A stretch of DNA of 64,000 bases from Climacium dendroides. Its lineage: Eukaryota; Streptophyta; Bryopsida; Hypnales; Climaciaceae. Below, one piece after another: positions 11,617-23,711 of this stretch (position 1 is the first letter of the stretch; each line of letters starts with the position of its first letter). The DNA is taken from assembly GCA_950106755.1 (NCBI GenBank), contig OX467084.1:4092001-4156000 (forward strand), written 5' to 3'. Position numbers and translations under genes: made by a program. The notes beneath the pieces are model-generated. The model was not told the origin of the DNA, made no database searches, and worked only from the letters and a program-made list of their open reading frames with translations.

Positions 11617-14600
11617 TTGATATGTACAGTCGTTCCTTGCCCGTAATTTTAGATAGTGACTGAAACTATTATCACATCGCATTGCCGAATGACGATGAAC
11701 GTAGTTGAGGATTCTAGCTCTGCCCAAGCTTCACTTGATAATACTGTGCATGAATGTTTTTGTTGAGTTCAGCATTTGGGCACGAGTCCGTCATTGCATA
11801 GCACTTAGTAGCTAGCCTACTGTAGATATACTGTATTTCTTTTGTACTGGCTAGCTAAATTGGTTTGAGAATAAGGCGCTCTCGGAAGATGTAAGCGTGT
11901 ATCAAGCTTTCATATTCCGTTCAAGAGCCGCCCGGCCAGGCAGGAGTCTGATCTCAGTATGAGGACAGCATTTGTTTTCATTGATTCTGCCATGGAGGAT
12001 TTATATCGATCTCTATTTCCTTATCGAAGTGCGAGTTCACTAATTGATTCTGAATGAAGTCCTTTTGCCTTGAGATTATATGTGCTAGTGCATTGTGCGG
12101 TTGTGCTCCTGCTATACATGTGAGCCATTCCAGTCAATCTCTTTAGCTCATAATTGCGGAGTATTGCATAATTGGTTTCCCCATGCAATTCCTGAATAGC
12201 TGTATAATCCCAGTCACTTTGAGTCGAACAATCACAGCACGTACATACTTAGATGTCTATTGAGACTTCAATCATCGGCGTCCCTGGTAGCATCCTCCAG
12301 ACTTTCCAATTAATTAATGAACTGAATCGAAGAAGCAATTAGTGTTACTTTGAAAACATCCACTTAAAAGAGAAACTGCTGTACTCCACTGGCGTTAATG
12401 GTTTAGACCTGTTTCTGACTTGAATTTCGACGAATGTTGACGAATTTTATTTTAGGCTGAACTTTTCCCAAGTCACCCAAACTGGGTTTACCAAGAAGTT
12501 TCGGTGCAAAAGGCTTGGGACAGAGGTCAGTACTGAATTGCAAGCATCGTTCTCTCTGCAACAAATTAAGTGAAAACTCTTCTCCATGGCCAGGTAAATT
12601 AAACGTGGTCAGGAGCTTCTTGCCCACTACGTTAATGGTCAGCTGTTGCGCTTGTGCATGAGATCACGTGCACATTCAATCTCACACGGAAGTGACGGAA
12701 CTCGAAACCGAGTTCCTGGTCCGAGCTAGTGTGGGTCCTGCCGTCCTGAGCCGTACAAGTCCTGTCTGCACCAAACTTTGCGGCTTGAAATAGGCCCCAC
12801 CATTGAAAAGGTTGCCGACTGTAGGACCTTTCATTGAGCGAATCCGGCAAGTGAGATCTGTGATATGCTTCGCACGTCTGATGAGTGCTTTTTACTGTGC
12901 TAAGAATCTGGAAGAATGGGATGCACATAGCTAGAATAGAAGTCAGAATTAGGTTTCCTGAGTTTTAGAGGTCCTGTAGGGCACTTTTCTTCAATAGTGA
13001 TGTCGGTATGAGAGATCCAGTTTGTCCGTAAGGGGCTCTGGCGGCCTTGCGGATGGTTAAACATTTGGTTCGTAGGTGGTCATGTTGTGGAGGTGGTTGG
13101 TTTGAGCTTTCGCGAAATGGTGTTGCCGGTAGAAGTCCTCTGGAGTCCAGATCCTGTTTTGTCTCCCGGAATTTTGTCCTCTCGAAGGCAGCTGCAAAGC
13201 GCCACCTTGTCCCTTCATTTCACGGGCACTGTCCAGCAAATTACTACACTCAAAGACAGAGCATTCGTTAAATTTTCAGAGAAGTTTGAGTAACCCACGA
13301 AGAGAAAATCATCAAACTTTGTCCAGCGGGCACCACTTGAGGAGTTGAGGTAGAAATATATGTTTCAAGGAGTTTCTGTTGACTGAGAGTTTCCGTAATT
13401 GACTACGATAGAAGGTCACCGTAATTTTTGAGGGGCTGTAATTTAACATTAAATATTGTAGTTTAACTCCAAATTGGACTCATAGTGTGCCATTGGAAAG
13501 GAATTGACGAGAGATTTCCAACAATATATCACAAACCCCACACTAAATTAGGGATAAAAACTCATCGGATTGGGAGCCTTGGTTTGTTCCTTTGCCAACT
13601 TTGACAGCATATGGAAGCGTGCCCCAAGTTTATTGTCCCCGGGTGCCCCCGATGGGCTTCCGTCCACCCTGGTGCCACGGTTCACAGTTTGCTCAGTTTT
13701 ACATGATTGGGTCCGAGTCTTTTACAAATGGGCCAGGCAGCCCGGGCTTGCCCGTTAATTTGTTTAACCAAGGGGGCAAGAAAATTTGTCGTTGGGGTCG
13801 GGCTTGGGCCTTGGAGTTGGACCTCGCGTTCTAATAGAAGCGACACTAGCCGAATTTATGTCGTTAACGAGGGCATCCTTCAATCTGACCAATTGCTTGA
13901 ATTCGGTCCTGGAAGAAGACGTGGCCACACCTATAGTTGGTAGAATTACAGACACTCCAGAATTAGTTCTTTAAACGAACTTTCCTCGCAGTAGGATCCG
14001 GACAAGTTGCTGTAATACATTGTCTGTACAATTGTTGGAGCTTGATAGCGCACCTTGCTCTTCTGGGGAATTTGTTCCTTGTGACTAAGGAAGATACTAA
14101 GTGTACAAGCAGAGTTGTCCTGTTGTGGATGGTGATGTTGTGGATATGTTTAGTTCGAGCTGAGAGGAAGTTGCTTCGCCATGGAAAATTGAAATGTCGG
14201 TCCGTTGACTATCGTGCTCCGTTAACTGGAGTCTGGATCCTGACTAGACTACTGAATATTTCACCATCCAGATTGAAGTTTACAATTGGGACTTCAATTC
14301 CCAGCCACAATCCTCGGCTGCGCTTACATCAAGATGAAATCATATTTCCTGCGCGTGCAAGCGCGAAAGGCAATTTTCGGGAATGTTCCGCCGGAGTTAC
14401 TAAATAATGTATTTTCTTCCACTGTCTACTTGTAGGTCAAATCAGTCCAAAGGGGATCTGTCAGGTGCTCTTTGAAAGAATTGATCAGGCTCCGACATTC
14501 AATTGCAGTTTGACAAGCTAGTCCTCCTCCAACACAGCCCAAGCGCAGATCAGACCGTCGGAAGTCAGCCATGTGCGCCAGATGCACTCGGCAGATCTAC

Positions 14601-14707
14601 ATAAGACCCGGAGCCCCGCCGTCTGGAGGGGCCCTAGAGGGGTCCGATTAAGCCAGTGGTCTCCATTGGCACTACGTTCCGAAACCGGAGCAACCGGAGC
14701 TCAATGA
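11617..14707. other. Unit DNA without supported genes
   Basis: Several short frames here (for example 12632-12928 minus, 13570-13974 plus, 14042-14407 plus) are identical in units 1 and 2 simply because the DNA is. Where unit 3 aligns (36841-38800) they are broken by indels, which argues against coding. A stretch at about 13388-13545 is shared with 40370-40500 and resembles plant LTR sequence. Confidence 0.55.
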
Positions 14708-14945
14708 CACAAGGAGCTCCTAGAGTATTCCCACAAGGGAAAATGGGAAACGTGGATCAATTCCCACGGTGCACAAGCGAGACAAAGGGAATTACCTTTT
14801 TCTTGTGATCGTCCTCACTGACAAGTGGGAGAGTATTTCCTTTTTCCTCCTCCCCATTTCTCTCCCCCTCATTTGTCAGTAATAATGTGGTAATCACATT
14901 GGGATTCCATTCACGGAGTGTGTACATCAATTTGTCTATTCCCAT

Positions 14946-15725
14946 GCAATAAAAATAAAAACCCTTTCAACATTCACCTCAAGCACAATTTTCACATGAA
15001 CTTTTTTTCTTTCTCAATTAAAACTCCTCATAGCTGTTAAAACTCTTCAAAGATATGAAGACTAATATAGGACTATAATATAAATCAAAAGACTACTACC
15101 TCATTGAAACTTCAGGAGACTTTATTTGAATAACTCTGTCTACAAATTTGTTCAACTCCTGAAAGAACATACTAGAAATTTGAACAAGTCCACCTTGATA
15201 TTTCTCTTCACTTACCTGCATCCCAAAGCCCACACAAATAGAGTAATTAGTTTATAACATATGATTCATTGTTTCATGTTATAGTGATATTCTACCGAAA
15301 ACAACAACATGATGGAGATAGAGTTCAGATCAAGTTGTCAATTTGCAATCACAACAAGCCATTAAGTGCACAATCTTTCACAGCAGAAAAAACAACACAA
15401 AATTACAACATAAAGACTTGTTGTAAGAAAATTCATTCTTACTAAGGATGTGGTGAGCAACAATAGAATTGATACCACCACAAATGCCTTTGCCCCAAAT
15501 GCAAGCTTGTACACTAGCCCATGCTACAATCAAAGCCAAAAGAAAAGTTCACATGAGCTCCAAAAGCCAAGTTTCTGATTGCATAAAATACTACATTCTA
15601 AAGTAAAACATGTACACAGTTTTGAAGCTCAAATTTCTCAAGCATACATTTTGCATGAACTAGAAACAAAACCATGCTAAAATCAAAACCAAAATATTAA
15701 TATCACCTCATACTTTGAAAGTCAA
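14946..15725. other. AT-rich 3' region of the CACTA-like element
   Basis: Between the left subterminal zone and the transposase relic there is AT-rich sequence with no supported gene. It may hold the 3'UTR of the minus-strand gene. Confidence 0.4.
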
Positions 15726-18700
15726 TCAACTTATGATCATCCATTCAATGGGTTGTCCGTGTAGACTTTTGGTAACCCTAAATGTAACCACCTGCTTCAC
15801 CAGCTCATGCCATGAACACTTATATCTACCATCATCCATGGCAACAAACTTTCGAGAACGGGGCCCCATTTGCCTCAAAAGACAGAGCTCCACAATACCC
15901 ACCAAATTGTCAAGCTCCATTACAGCCCCATTCACAAGTTGTGACTCAATATCACCATTAGGTTCTATACATGAATTAACTTCAAGGATAATAGCATAGA
16001 AAAATGGATCTCCATCCACCCAACCCTTGGGCTTCACAAGCATGATGTCTCCCAATTCAGGGAACGGAGGGATACATCCTGGCTGTCCCACCTCTAACAA
16101 GTGAGACCTGGGAGCTCTATCTTCAAGCTCAAAAGCCACCAAATAATCTTTGTGAGGAATTGGCAATGTCATAAATTTGTAAATGAGTTGTTGTACCGGC
16201 CTGATGATGGTTTCTCGTAGTTGAGCATTCAAGATTCTCATCCCAGAAATATGATGCACCAATGGCATCACCGAATCACAATTCTGCACTCGTTGTTCAA
16301 AGCAGGCAGCTTCAAAGAACACTTGCATTTTACCTTGCAACTCATGAATGAAAACCCCCAAGATTTTTCCCTTCCATGTCCATGAATGATCTGTATTGCC
16401 CGAATCTGGTTCAACTACCACCAAGTCATTTATACGGTATTCCACGCCCTGTAGTAGCACAAAGCTGATCTTACACAAATCCAAATTCAAAAAACTTGAA
16501 TTTTCATTGTTCAAAACCCCTTGTGCTCTCTAAAATTCTTCCAAGTACACGGACATCACAGGAGTCACTTGTTTCACAACAGGGCATCTAGGACCAACAC
16601 AAATTCCTTTCTCTGCAATTAAACTTTTACAAGTGCATGGCTCCAAATTGAAAATGACTTTTGCCAGATTTCTTGCCTTCTCCTGAGAATACACCACAAC
16701 AACCTGATCGCCATGCCAAATGTCACATGTAGATGACGTATCGCCAATCTCCGAAGTGTATACTTGTCGCGAAGAGAAAAGAAACTTGTGAACTTCATGT
16801 AAAGCCCTTTGATGAGGAAACATACCATCTTTATCCATCCTGATATACGAAAAGGTCTTGGTGAAGAAATAGTGCTTGAAGTAATTTAGGTAGGATACTT
16901 CCATAGACTTTTAGTTGGTAGGAATAGCCATGTAGTTGGACACTTGTCTCTCAAATGCATAACACCAATAAATATCATGGCAACCATGCCTCATTATATC
17001 GTCCAGAAACTCTCCGCTACCAGCAACATGCTCAAGAGGTGACGAGCTTGGCCCAACGCTCTCTTCAACTCTCACTCTCCAAGCCGCCAAAAGGATTCGT
17101 GCCGTTGCAATTGAACCTGTTGTCCAACCATGTCTTCGAGCATGGGAATGGAATAGCCTAGAAATTTCAATTAATAACATTCCCACACCACCAAGGACTG
17201 AATCTCTCTTAAGATTAAGATGATCCAAAATGTACAGAAGGCACCACATCACAAATAGTTGATATTCTTCAGCCTTGTAGTAACCCAAGGACTTCAACTT
17301 CCTTGGCCATCGTCCTCCTAAACCTTTTGGTTTATGCTTCAAAGCTGTCACAAGCGCCTCCTCAAACTCATCAAATCGACCTAAAGCACTCATACTGTCA
17401 ACCAACAAGGCCACATATTTTTTCAGCATGTTGAGAGAAAGGGTATGCATCATGTCATAAACCAAGTCTCTGCTGATATCAAAACCGTAGAGGTGATAAA
17501 GTCACCAAGCACTAGAGTACCCAGAGATGCCACTTCTCCTCTCCAACTCAACTCTGTCTTTTCCCAGGTTGTAATGTTCGCCACTCACATGCTGCAACTA
17601 GTAAATTTTCACAACTCCGTAAAGGAAGGGGGTGGCGAACTTTTCTTCGAGTGTTGCAATATACCAAGTTCACTCTAGAGGTTGTAGCATCCCTTCTCAC
17701 TTCCAAAGACACTTGATGGCGTCTACAACCACCATAGCCTCCATACTTAACTCCGCCAAATTTGCATTGTGCTGGAGCATCTCCAGTGAAAGCCATGAGC
17801 ATGGCATGCAATTGTACCTTTCCGTCAATACATCCTGATGTATCAAGATGTTCACTAATAACATGTGGTGGATACGCATAAGAAACCGGGAAGCTTGTAA
17901 CAAACAAAGCCTCCAACTCTGAAAAGAAAGGCTCTAAAAAGGCACTTTGGACACTTGAATCACCATGCTTTATGAGCTTGGCCGAACTTGCTGGTATAAA
18001 AAGGATTGGAATAGGACCCAATGACGATTCCTTTCCTGTGTTCAATATTTCAACTTCAAGTGTCACGCATTCTCTCAGTGTTGTCCTTGTACTTTGAAAT
18101 CCATCCCAATGGCCAAGTAGAGCAAAGTTTCTTAAATCTCCCTTCAAGCATGAAAAAAATAAAATTTAATAATCAGTGTTTTCCAAATATATAGTGTGAA
18201 CAAATCAAACAAATTTTTATTTACTTTGAAGAAAATAAGATTAGTCATCTTAAACATTAGATTAATAAATTTATTTTTGTTTTTCAACAAACACTAGAAG
18301 AAAAAGCAGGGTTTTGCGACTGCGGTTTGCGACTGGTTTGTAGTCGTATCGAACGTTTGCGACTTGGTGATATTCTGGAGTCCACAATCGCAGTGGACAA
18401 GTCGCATGAGTTGCACTACAGTCGCGAGGTTGTTTGTCATTCGATAGGCAATGGAGAACTTCGTCGATGAACTGCTGTGACGTGGTTGCTGATGTGGAAG
18501 TTATTTCACTTATTTGTGTGCAACTGGTTTGCGACTAATGTGCAACTGGTTTGCGATTGACATACAACTGGTGTGCAACTCGTTTGCAACTAGTTTGCGA
18601 TTAATGTGCAACTCGTTTGCAACTTGGTTATAATTTATAGAGTTGTAGATTATAGAAATCTACAAAGTGTAAAAATCTACAAAATATATAAATATTAGAA

Positions 18701-19516
18701 TTTCACTATCAAAATTCATTACACAAGAATGCTATAACTTACCATTCTTATCTGTTCAAGCTGATGGTATTCTTGACAATCGATATGGGACAATTGAATC
18801 GATTTTCAGTCATGTTCGAGTTGCATTGCACTTGTTCTCTAGTTGCATTTGAATCGTTTTTTAGTTGCACTGTAGTCGGGCTCTAGTTGCATTATAGTTG
18901 ATTCCTAGTTGCATTTGAGTCATTTCTAAGTTGCAATCTTCTAGTTTTTAGTTGCAGCCTGTAATCAGAGCGATTGCATTTTTCCACGGTGGACTCTACT
19001 TCGTGGATAGCTGTCCACATAGACAACTGCGATGAATGCTAGATGTAGAATACCTCATGTCAGTTCTTCTGTTACAATATCGTAACCCTATTTTTCATTT
19101 TCCGACTACTTTGCGACTACAACTACATACACGTGAAATTTGGTGCAAATACAGAGGGCTACAGTCGCATCTCAGTTGTATAGGACACATAGTCGCATCT
19201 CAGTGGGTTGCAACGGACACGTTTTTCTTCTAGTGAAAACTATAAAATGAAAATGACATCAATTTGCTTAGAACAACAAAGTATTATCAAAACAAAATAT
19301 TCAACAACTAATTTGTATGCCAAATCACATACTCACCTTCTTTGTGTGTCTTGGTGCCTCGACAAGAGTGCAACACTCGGAGCATGAAAATGAATACAAG
19401 CCAAGGTGGTTGTTGTAGCTATCAAGTAGTTCTTCACACCTTTGTGATTCTGGAAAAGCTCGAAAACTTTGTTTGCAAGTAGGATTGGGACAAATAATTG
19501 GGACCTCCCATTCCAA
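15726..19516 (-). pseudogene. Decayed Tnp2-like (Transposase_21) CACTA transposase
   Basis: Read on the minus strand, the first exon (ending at 19337 with a GTGAGT donor) encodes a Cys-pair domain (CPNPTCKQSF, later CSECC). The second part starts at 18141 in matching phase and contains FALLGHWDGFQ, then GDAPAQC and GCRRHQ, the pattern of the Tnp2 core. Further on, LVYDMMHTLSLNML corresponds to the conserved D..H block before the last catalytic region. From about 17550 to 15726 one frame continues but is broken by TGA (17502-17504), TAA (16911-16913) and TAG (16530-16532). A frame change lies near 17550. The final 260 codons carry a well-preserved region starting GVEYRINDLVVVE. The intron at 18140-19336 contains a nested transposon. 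Family assignment is from motifs only. It is not functional as read. Confidence 0.7.
18292..19235. mobile_element. 944-bp non-autonomous CACTA-type element
   Basis: Perfect 14-bp terminal inverted repeat CACTAGAAGAAAAA, with 3-bp AAA on both sides (18289-18291, 19236-19238). Both ends are packed with short motifs of the TTTGCGACTGG / AGTTGCA type in the two orientations, the classical CACTA subterminal pattern. No ORF of note. It sits in the intron of the Tnp2 relic, so it inserted after the larger element formed. Its ends differ from those of the host element, so it needs a different transposase. A degenerate relative is at 47555-48812. Confidence 0.85.
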
Positions 19517-20297
19517 TTCAAGATCCCAAAATTAGCTTGAGATCATCACGTAGCATTGTTTCATCATTACAGTATAGTACTGTACAGCAAAGCACGTTCC
19601 ATCACCGCCCCCACATGTCATCAAGACAGCACGTTTCAATCTCACGTTTTTTATGACGTTCTTTTTACGTTCTCAACAAGGGAATACAGAACCTTCCAGA
19701 CAAAGCCGCAAGATTCTACGCAATTGGGGATCCAAGTTTTGCAATCGGAGATGCAAGTTTCGCAATCGCTGCATGTTTCCAAGCTTCATCATGAGCTTTT
19801 CGCAATTAGGGATTTATCTCGACTGAGGAGGATAGAGGATACCATCTCCTTATGTGAGGCGATCGAAAGAGCTAGTATGTGCTTTAGTGGTTCGAAAGCG
19901 CGCTTGGTTAATCCTCAACTGTGGGCGGACATGCAGGATCGCATCAATATGCAGCTGGAGTGTAAGCAGCAAGAGGTAGAGAAACGCAAAATTTGCCTTT
20001 GTCGCAACATCGTCTGAGGAAAAGTATAGGTTGCCTTGACGTCTTCTCTCACTGTTAAACAGGTGCGCCTTCGTTTCTTCCTCATTCCGTTTTATTCTAT
20101 TTTCTGGAGGTGATCATTTTAGCTTTCCGAATTGAAGTGCTTTAGTACTTTGATCTTTTTAGCTTTCCTAATCAAAGTGTGTTAGTATTGTGTAAAGCGA
20201 GCAGTATATTTTTGTTCTATCAGCTCGTTTGCATCTTCTTTGGTTGAAGTGATTCTCAAACTAAAAGCTCACTTCTTCTCTCATAAGGTTGGCTGAT

Positions 20298-22576
20298 ATG
20301 GCATTATTGGCTCTAATGCAGGTCAATGGCAGACTTGTCTCTAGTAACTTTCACAACATGGCATTGAAAGTCACCTTCATCAACAAAAATGACAAGATCC
20401 AATCCTTTAAGTTTCATCTCTTTGGAGAAGAAAAAAATCGTGTCAAAGTAGCTACTGTATTGACCATCTTCAAGTCCACAACAGTCATATTGGATGATGG
20501 CAGCATATTAGAAGGAGGTGAAGATGGACTTAGTGTAGATTGTTTTGAAGCAAGAAAATTGTATAGCATTTCCTTGCTAAATCAAGGTATTATTCTAAAA
20601 CCTTACCTTACAATGCTACACTCCTACATTGAACCAAATTGTTATTACACTACATTGATGGACTAATATAAGAGTGTTTTGGATCATTTTTGCAGAATCA
20701 GTATAGGACCAAGAAGTGGAGCTTCCGGGAGTGGAGCCTACAGCTCATGAAATAGTTGGTAAAATAAATTGTTTCAAATAAAATTTATTTGATTATGTTT
20801 TCACACATGAATATCTTATGACTTTCCTATTTTGAGAATATTTTTCAATGCCATGGCCTATGAATTTAAAATGTACATTGAGTATAAAATTTACATATGT
20901 GGTGCAGGTTTTGGAACAAAAATCGTAACTCAAGAAGCAGGGTATGAAGTTGGTGAGATTAGTGAGTATGAGAAGCTACGAAATGAGCAAGTGTCTTTCA
21001 ATTGTAAGAGAATGTTGGAGTTATTCCCTTCTGCTCCGCTTGTCCTCAACACCAAAAGGCAACAACTTCAAGCACCGGTTCACAATTGCATAGACAATGA
21101 AGCGAAGAAACTTGACCCTTTCCAGATTCCCTTGCCGACATACGAACGAATCTATGGAAAGCCACCTTCTGGGCGTACCTCAAAGAACGAGCCGTATGGA
21201 AGAGCCTACTTGAGAAGATTTTTCCTGCACCAGTGGAAAATCTACAACATGAATATGTCATGTTTCAGAAGTTGGATGAAAGATGAGAGAGTTCTTCCTT
21301 TCTTAAAGGAGAACATGCGCCATGAAAAATCAACAGTGGAGGCTGTAAAGAGGTATTTGACTCTCCGTGCACCTGAATTAGCTAGTTTGACCTTTACAGA
21401 AGGTGGCAATATTGTTACATACAACGTGGGAATTGATGCTTTGTATCAAAAGTTTAAAGAGTACAAGCACGACCATCACAAGCATGAAAATCAGGTACAA
21501 AACAACTCTCACATGTGCTTGGAAATGAATATGTTCTTATTTTGATCACATTGCATTTAGGTTTAATAAAAAAAACCACAAATATATGTACTAATTGTAT
21601 ATGGTTGATACTAGGTGAAAGATGTACCTATTGAAAATCATCTTGCTGATAGCCAAGCAGCCATTGATCAGGAAGCATCTATATCTACAGTTGATGACCA
21701 GGTAATATGTGAATTATTTTTTTAAAATTTTTTTGTCATATTTACAATTTGTTGTTGAATAGTACATTTAACTTGTGTCCATTTCAACTCTGTTCAGGAA
21801 TTAGCCAATGCATTGGAGGTACCGGAAGCACATGTCAATGCATTTGAGCTACAAGAAGAAGTCTTGAGGTGAATTTTCTTCCTTTGTTGCTTTAGATTTA
21901 AATGCTTATAAAATCATTGTATTAATTGGTAGTATGATTATCAATAGTAAATCTAAAAATAGAGAAAAAAAGTTCTGATAACATTTTCTATACTTGAATT
22001 GATTGATACCATTGTAATGGGGGGTCTGAAAACAACAATTTAATCATTTTATTTGGGACTTACTAACCTCATTTGTTCAACATACCAACATTGAATTGAA
22101 TCAGGCTTAAGGCACAATTAAAGAAGATGCTTGAGGAACCATGTGCAAAAGAAACTAACATCACAACCACCACGGAAAATCAGTGTTTTACAGTTGATGA
22201 GGTAATTGACTCTTTAAAGAAATGCATATAGTTTACATTCTACAATTATCACCTAAATAATTTATTTTTTATTTTTAATGTCATGTGTGAGCTTTGCAGA
22301 TCATGCCCATCCAAGAAAGCTATTGCAATGAAGGTTATGTCAGTTCAGAATGTCCATGAAGTCATGTTGGGAATTAGCGGAATGGCAGGGATGATCTCCA
22401 ATGGAACCCGCAAGAAAAAAGGCAAGAAGGCAACAACAAATGCACAGAAATTGGAGGATCTTGATTTGGTTGTTGAATGGGCATTGAGGGAGAGGCTGAA
22501 CCTTGTGGGCATCCAAGAAACAATGACTAATGGTGGCGTCTTACGCCTCAGTATGCAAAACATTCAAGAATGTTAG
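20298..22576 (+). CDS. Second gene of the CACTA-like element, function unknown
   Basis: A chain of exons reads in phase with GT-AG junctions: about 20705-20758, 20908-21494, 21615-21701, 21798-21868, 22105-22201 and 22349-22576 (stop). An upstream exon 20288-20586 with ATG at 20298 fits except that its junction to 20705 is not resolved. The largest exon encodes a basic region with SFNCKRMLELFPSAP and YGRAYLRRFFLHQWK. The last holds a KKKGKK patch. Residues encoded around 21860-22130 (LQEEVLR, LKAQLKKMLEE) could form a coiled coil. I do not recognise a family. Position opposite the transposase suggests a TnpA-like accessory (subterminal DNA binding), which is inference. A further frame at 19556-20017 may be another 5' exon. 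Unlike the transposase, no stop or frameshift is needed from 20705 on. Confidence 0.55.
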
Positions 22577-23558
22577 GTATACATTGAAATGGTAAGCAAT
22601 TTGAATTTGAGTTTGAACAATTAGTTAAGGTGATTGCAATGAACTCCTTTATAACTGATTTTTGTGCACAACTTTGTCTTGTAATGATTCTAAATGATTC
22701 TTGTATGTCCATTTCTGCCATATGTAAAGCAAAGTTTTCTACTCTAAACATGTTTGAAACGTATGGACATCACCAGGTGGAAGCAAAAGGACTTCACGTC
22801 AATAGTGAATAGTCAACAGATGGAGGCAAAAGGATCATGTGAATAGTTGTAGTTAAGAATAAGTTAGTAGATTGTCTTCTAATGCATAGTGATAGATTTC
22901 CAAATTTTAGAAACATTTTCCCTATGATGACAAAAATATAGATCATAATAGAATGACCCAAAAGTAGTTGATTTTCCCTGATTGAAACTCTATTGGATTT
23001 ACCCATTGAAATACAATTGGCTTATCCTCATTGGAATTCCATTCATTTTCCTCATGACGTGGCTGGAGCCACGCGGAATTGGAGGTGCCCAGGATCGATG
23101 GGAATTGTTTCTCTTAAGCAGTTTGCGGATCCAGAAGGAAGCGTAGTTTGTACAGCAAGGGAAGTACAGTCTGCGTATCCAGACATTGGAGGAACCCACG
23201 GGGCCACGGAACGCCATGCGCTCGCAACCAGACGCCAGTTCTCGTTCGAGGAAAGGACTAAAGTTAGCCAGTAGGAGGGCCCAAGGAATGAGCTTCGGAA
23301 ATCCTTTGGAGTTGAGTCACCCTTTTCCAGGTGGCAAAATCTAGTTACAAGTAGAAATGCCAAATTCCACTAATTTTTCTTATCATGAAAGTTTTTGACC
23401 ATGATTTAAACAATCTTTATGTGTTTGAGAGTTGAAAGAAGGTCTTGAAAAGATAGTGCACATAACATTGTTAACCTTTGCTAGGCCTCTAGGAGACTCT
23501 TTGGCTTCCCTTGAAAGGAGAGCCTTCAGCGTTAAAACTTACATTGGTCTCTAAAAAC

Positions 23559-23711
23559 CATGGTTGTCATATTGGACAAGTTACTATTCATTTCTTGTCC
23601 TGTACAATGAGTTACTATTCATCAAATGTACCTCTCAAGTACATTTGATGAATAGTAACTCATCCTACAAGACAAAAAATGAATAGTAACTTGTCCAGTA
23701 TGACAACCACG
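23559..23711. mobile_element. hAT-like hairpin MITE, copy 1
   Basis: About 153 bp that folds on itself almost completely: CATGGTTGTCATATTGG on the left, its complement on the right, and GAATAGTAACT-type arms around a 7-base centre. The right flank is AAGCCAAG. The matching left duplication seen in the unit 2 copy is missing here because upstream sequence was deleted. Same family as 52692-52844 and 61294-61447. Confidence 0.75.

Larger units (their letters stand above)
8868..14400. repeat. Unit 1, near-identical tract shared with unit 2
   Basis: From the CTATCACACACTCAATTACG block onward this tract is almost base-for-base identical to 54474-60297. Differences are scattered single bases, one 283-bp deletion in unit 1 at 11425, and a cluster of changes just after that deletion. 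Divergence rises again after about 14400. It contains the 87-residue ORF, the truncated 113-residue ORF and non-coding sequence. The sharp step in identity suggests gene conversion or a very recent copy. Confidence 0.9.
14708..23053. mobile_element. 8.3-kb CACTA-like (EnSpm) DNA transposon in unit 1
   Basis: Unit 2 reads straight from CTCAATGA into GGTGGCTG (60585-60602). In unit 1 these halves are separated by 8.3 kb starting CACAAGGAG and ending near TTTTCCTC, with ATGA repeated at 14704-14707 and 23054-23057. The true TSD is 3 or 4 bp. Near-terminal sequence on both sides is rich in ATTCC/GGAAT and AGG-type short repeats, as expected for CACTA subterminal motifs. It encodes a minus-strand Tnp2-type transposase relic and a divergent plus-strand second gene. 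The terminal repeats are imperfect, so the exact ends are uncertain by a few bases. Confidence 0.75.

Noticed and set aside
12632..12928. 98-codon minus-strand frame conserved in units 1 and 2
   Set aside because: The two units are nearly identical DNA there, so conservation is uninformative. The unit 3 counterpart (about 38190-38450) has frame-breaking indels.
13570..14407. Overlapping frames on both strands between 13570 and 14407 (and 59460-60297)
   Set aside because: No domain, several frames equally open, and the region is replaced in unit 3. Treated as chance in GC-balanced DNA.
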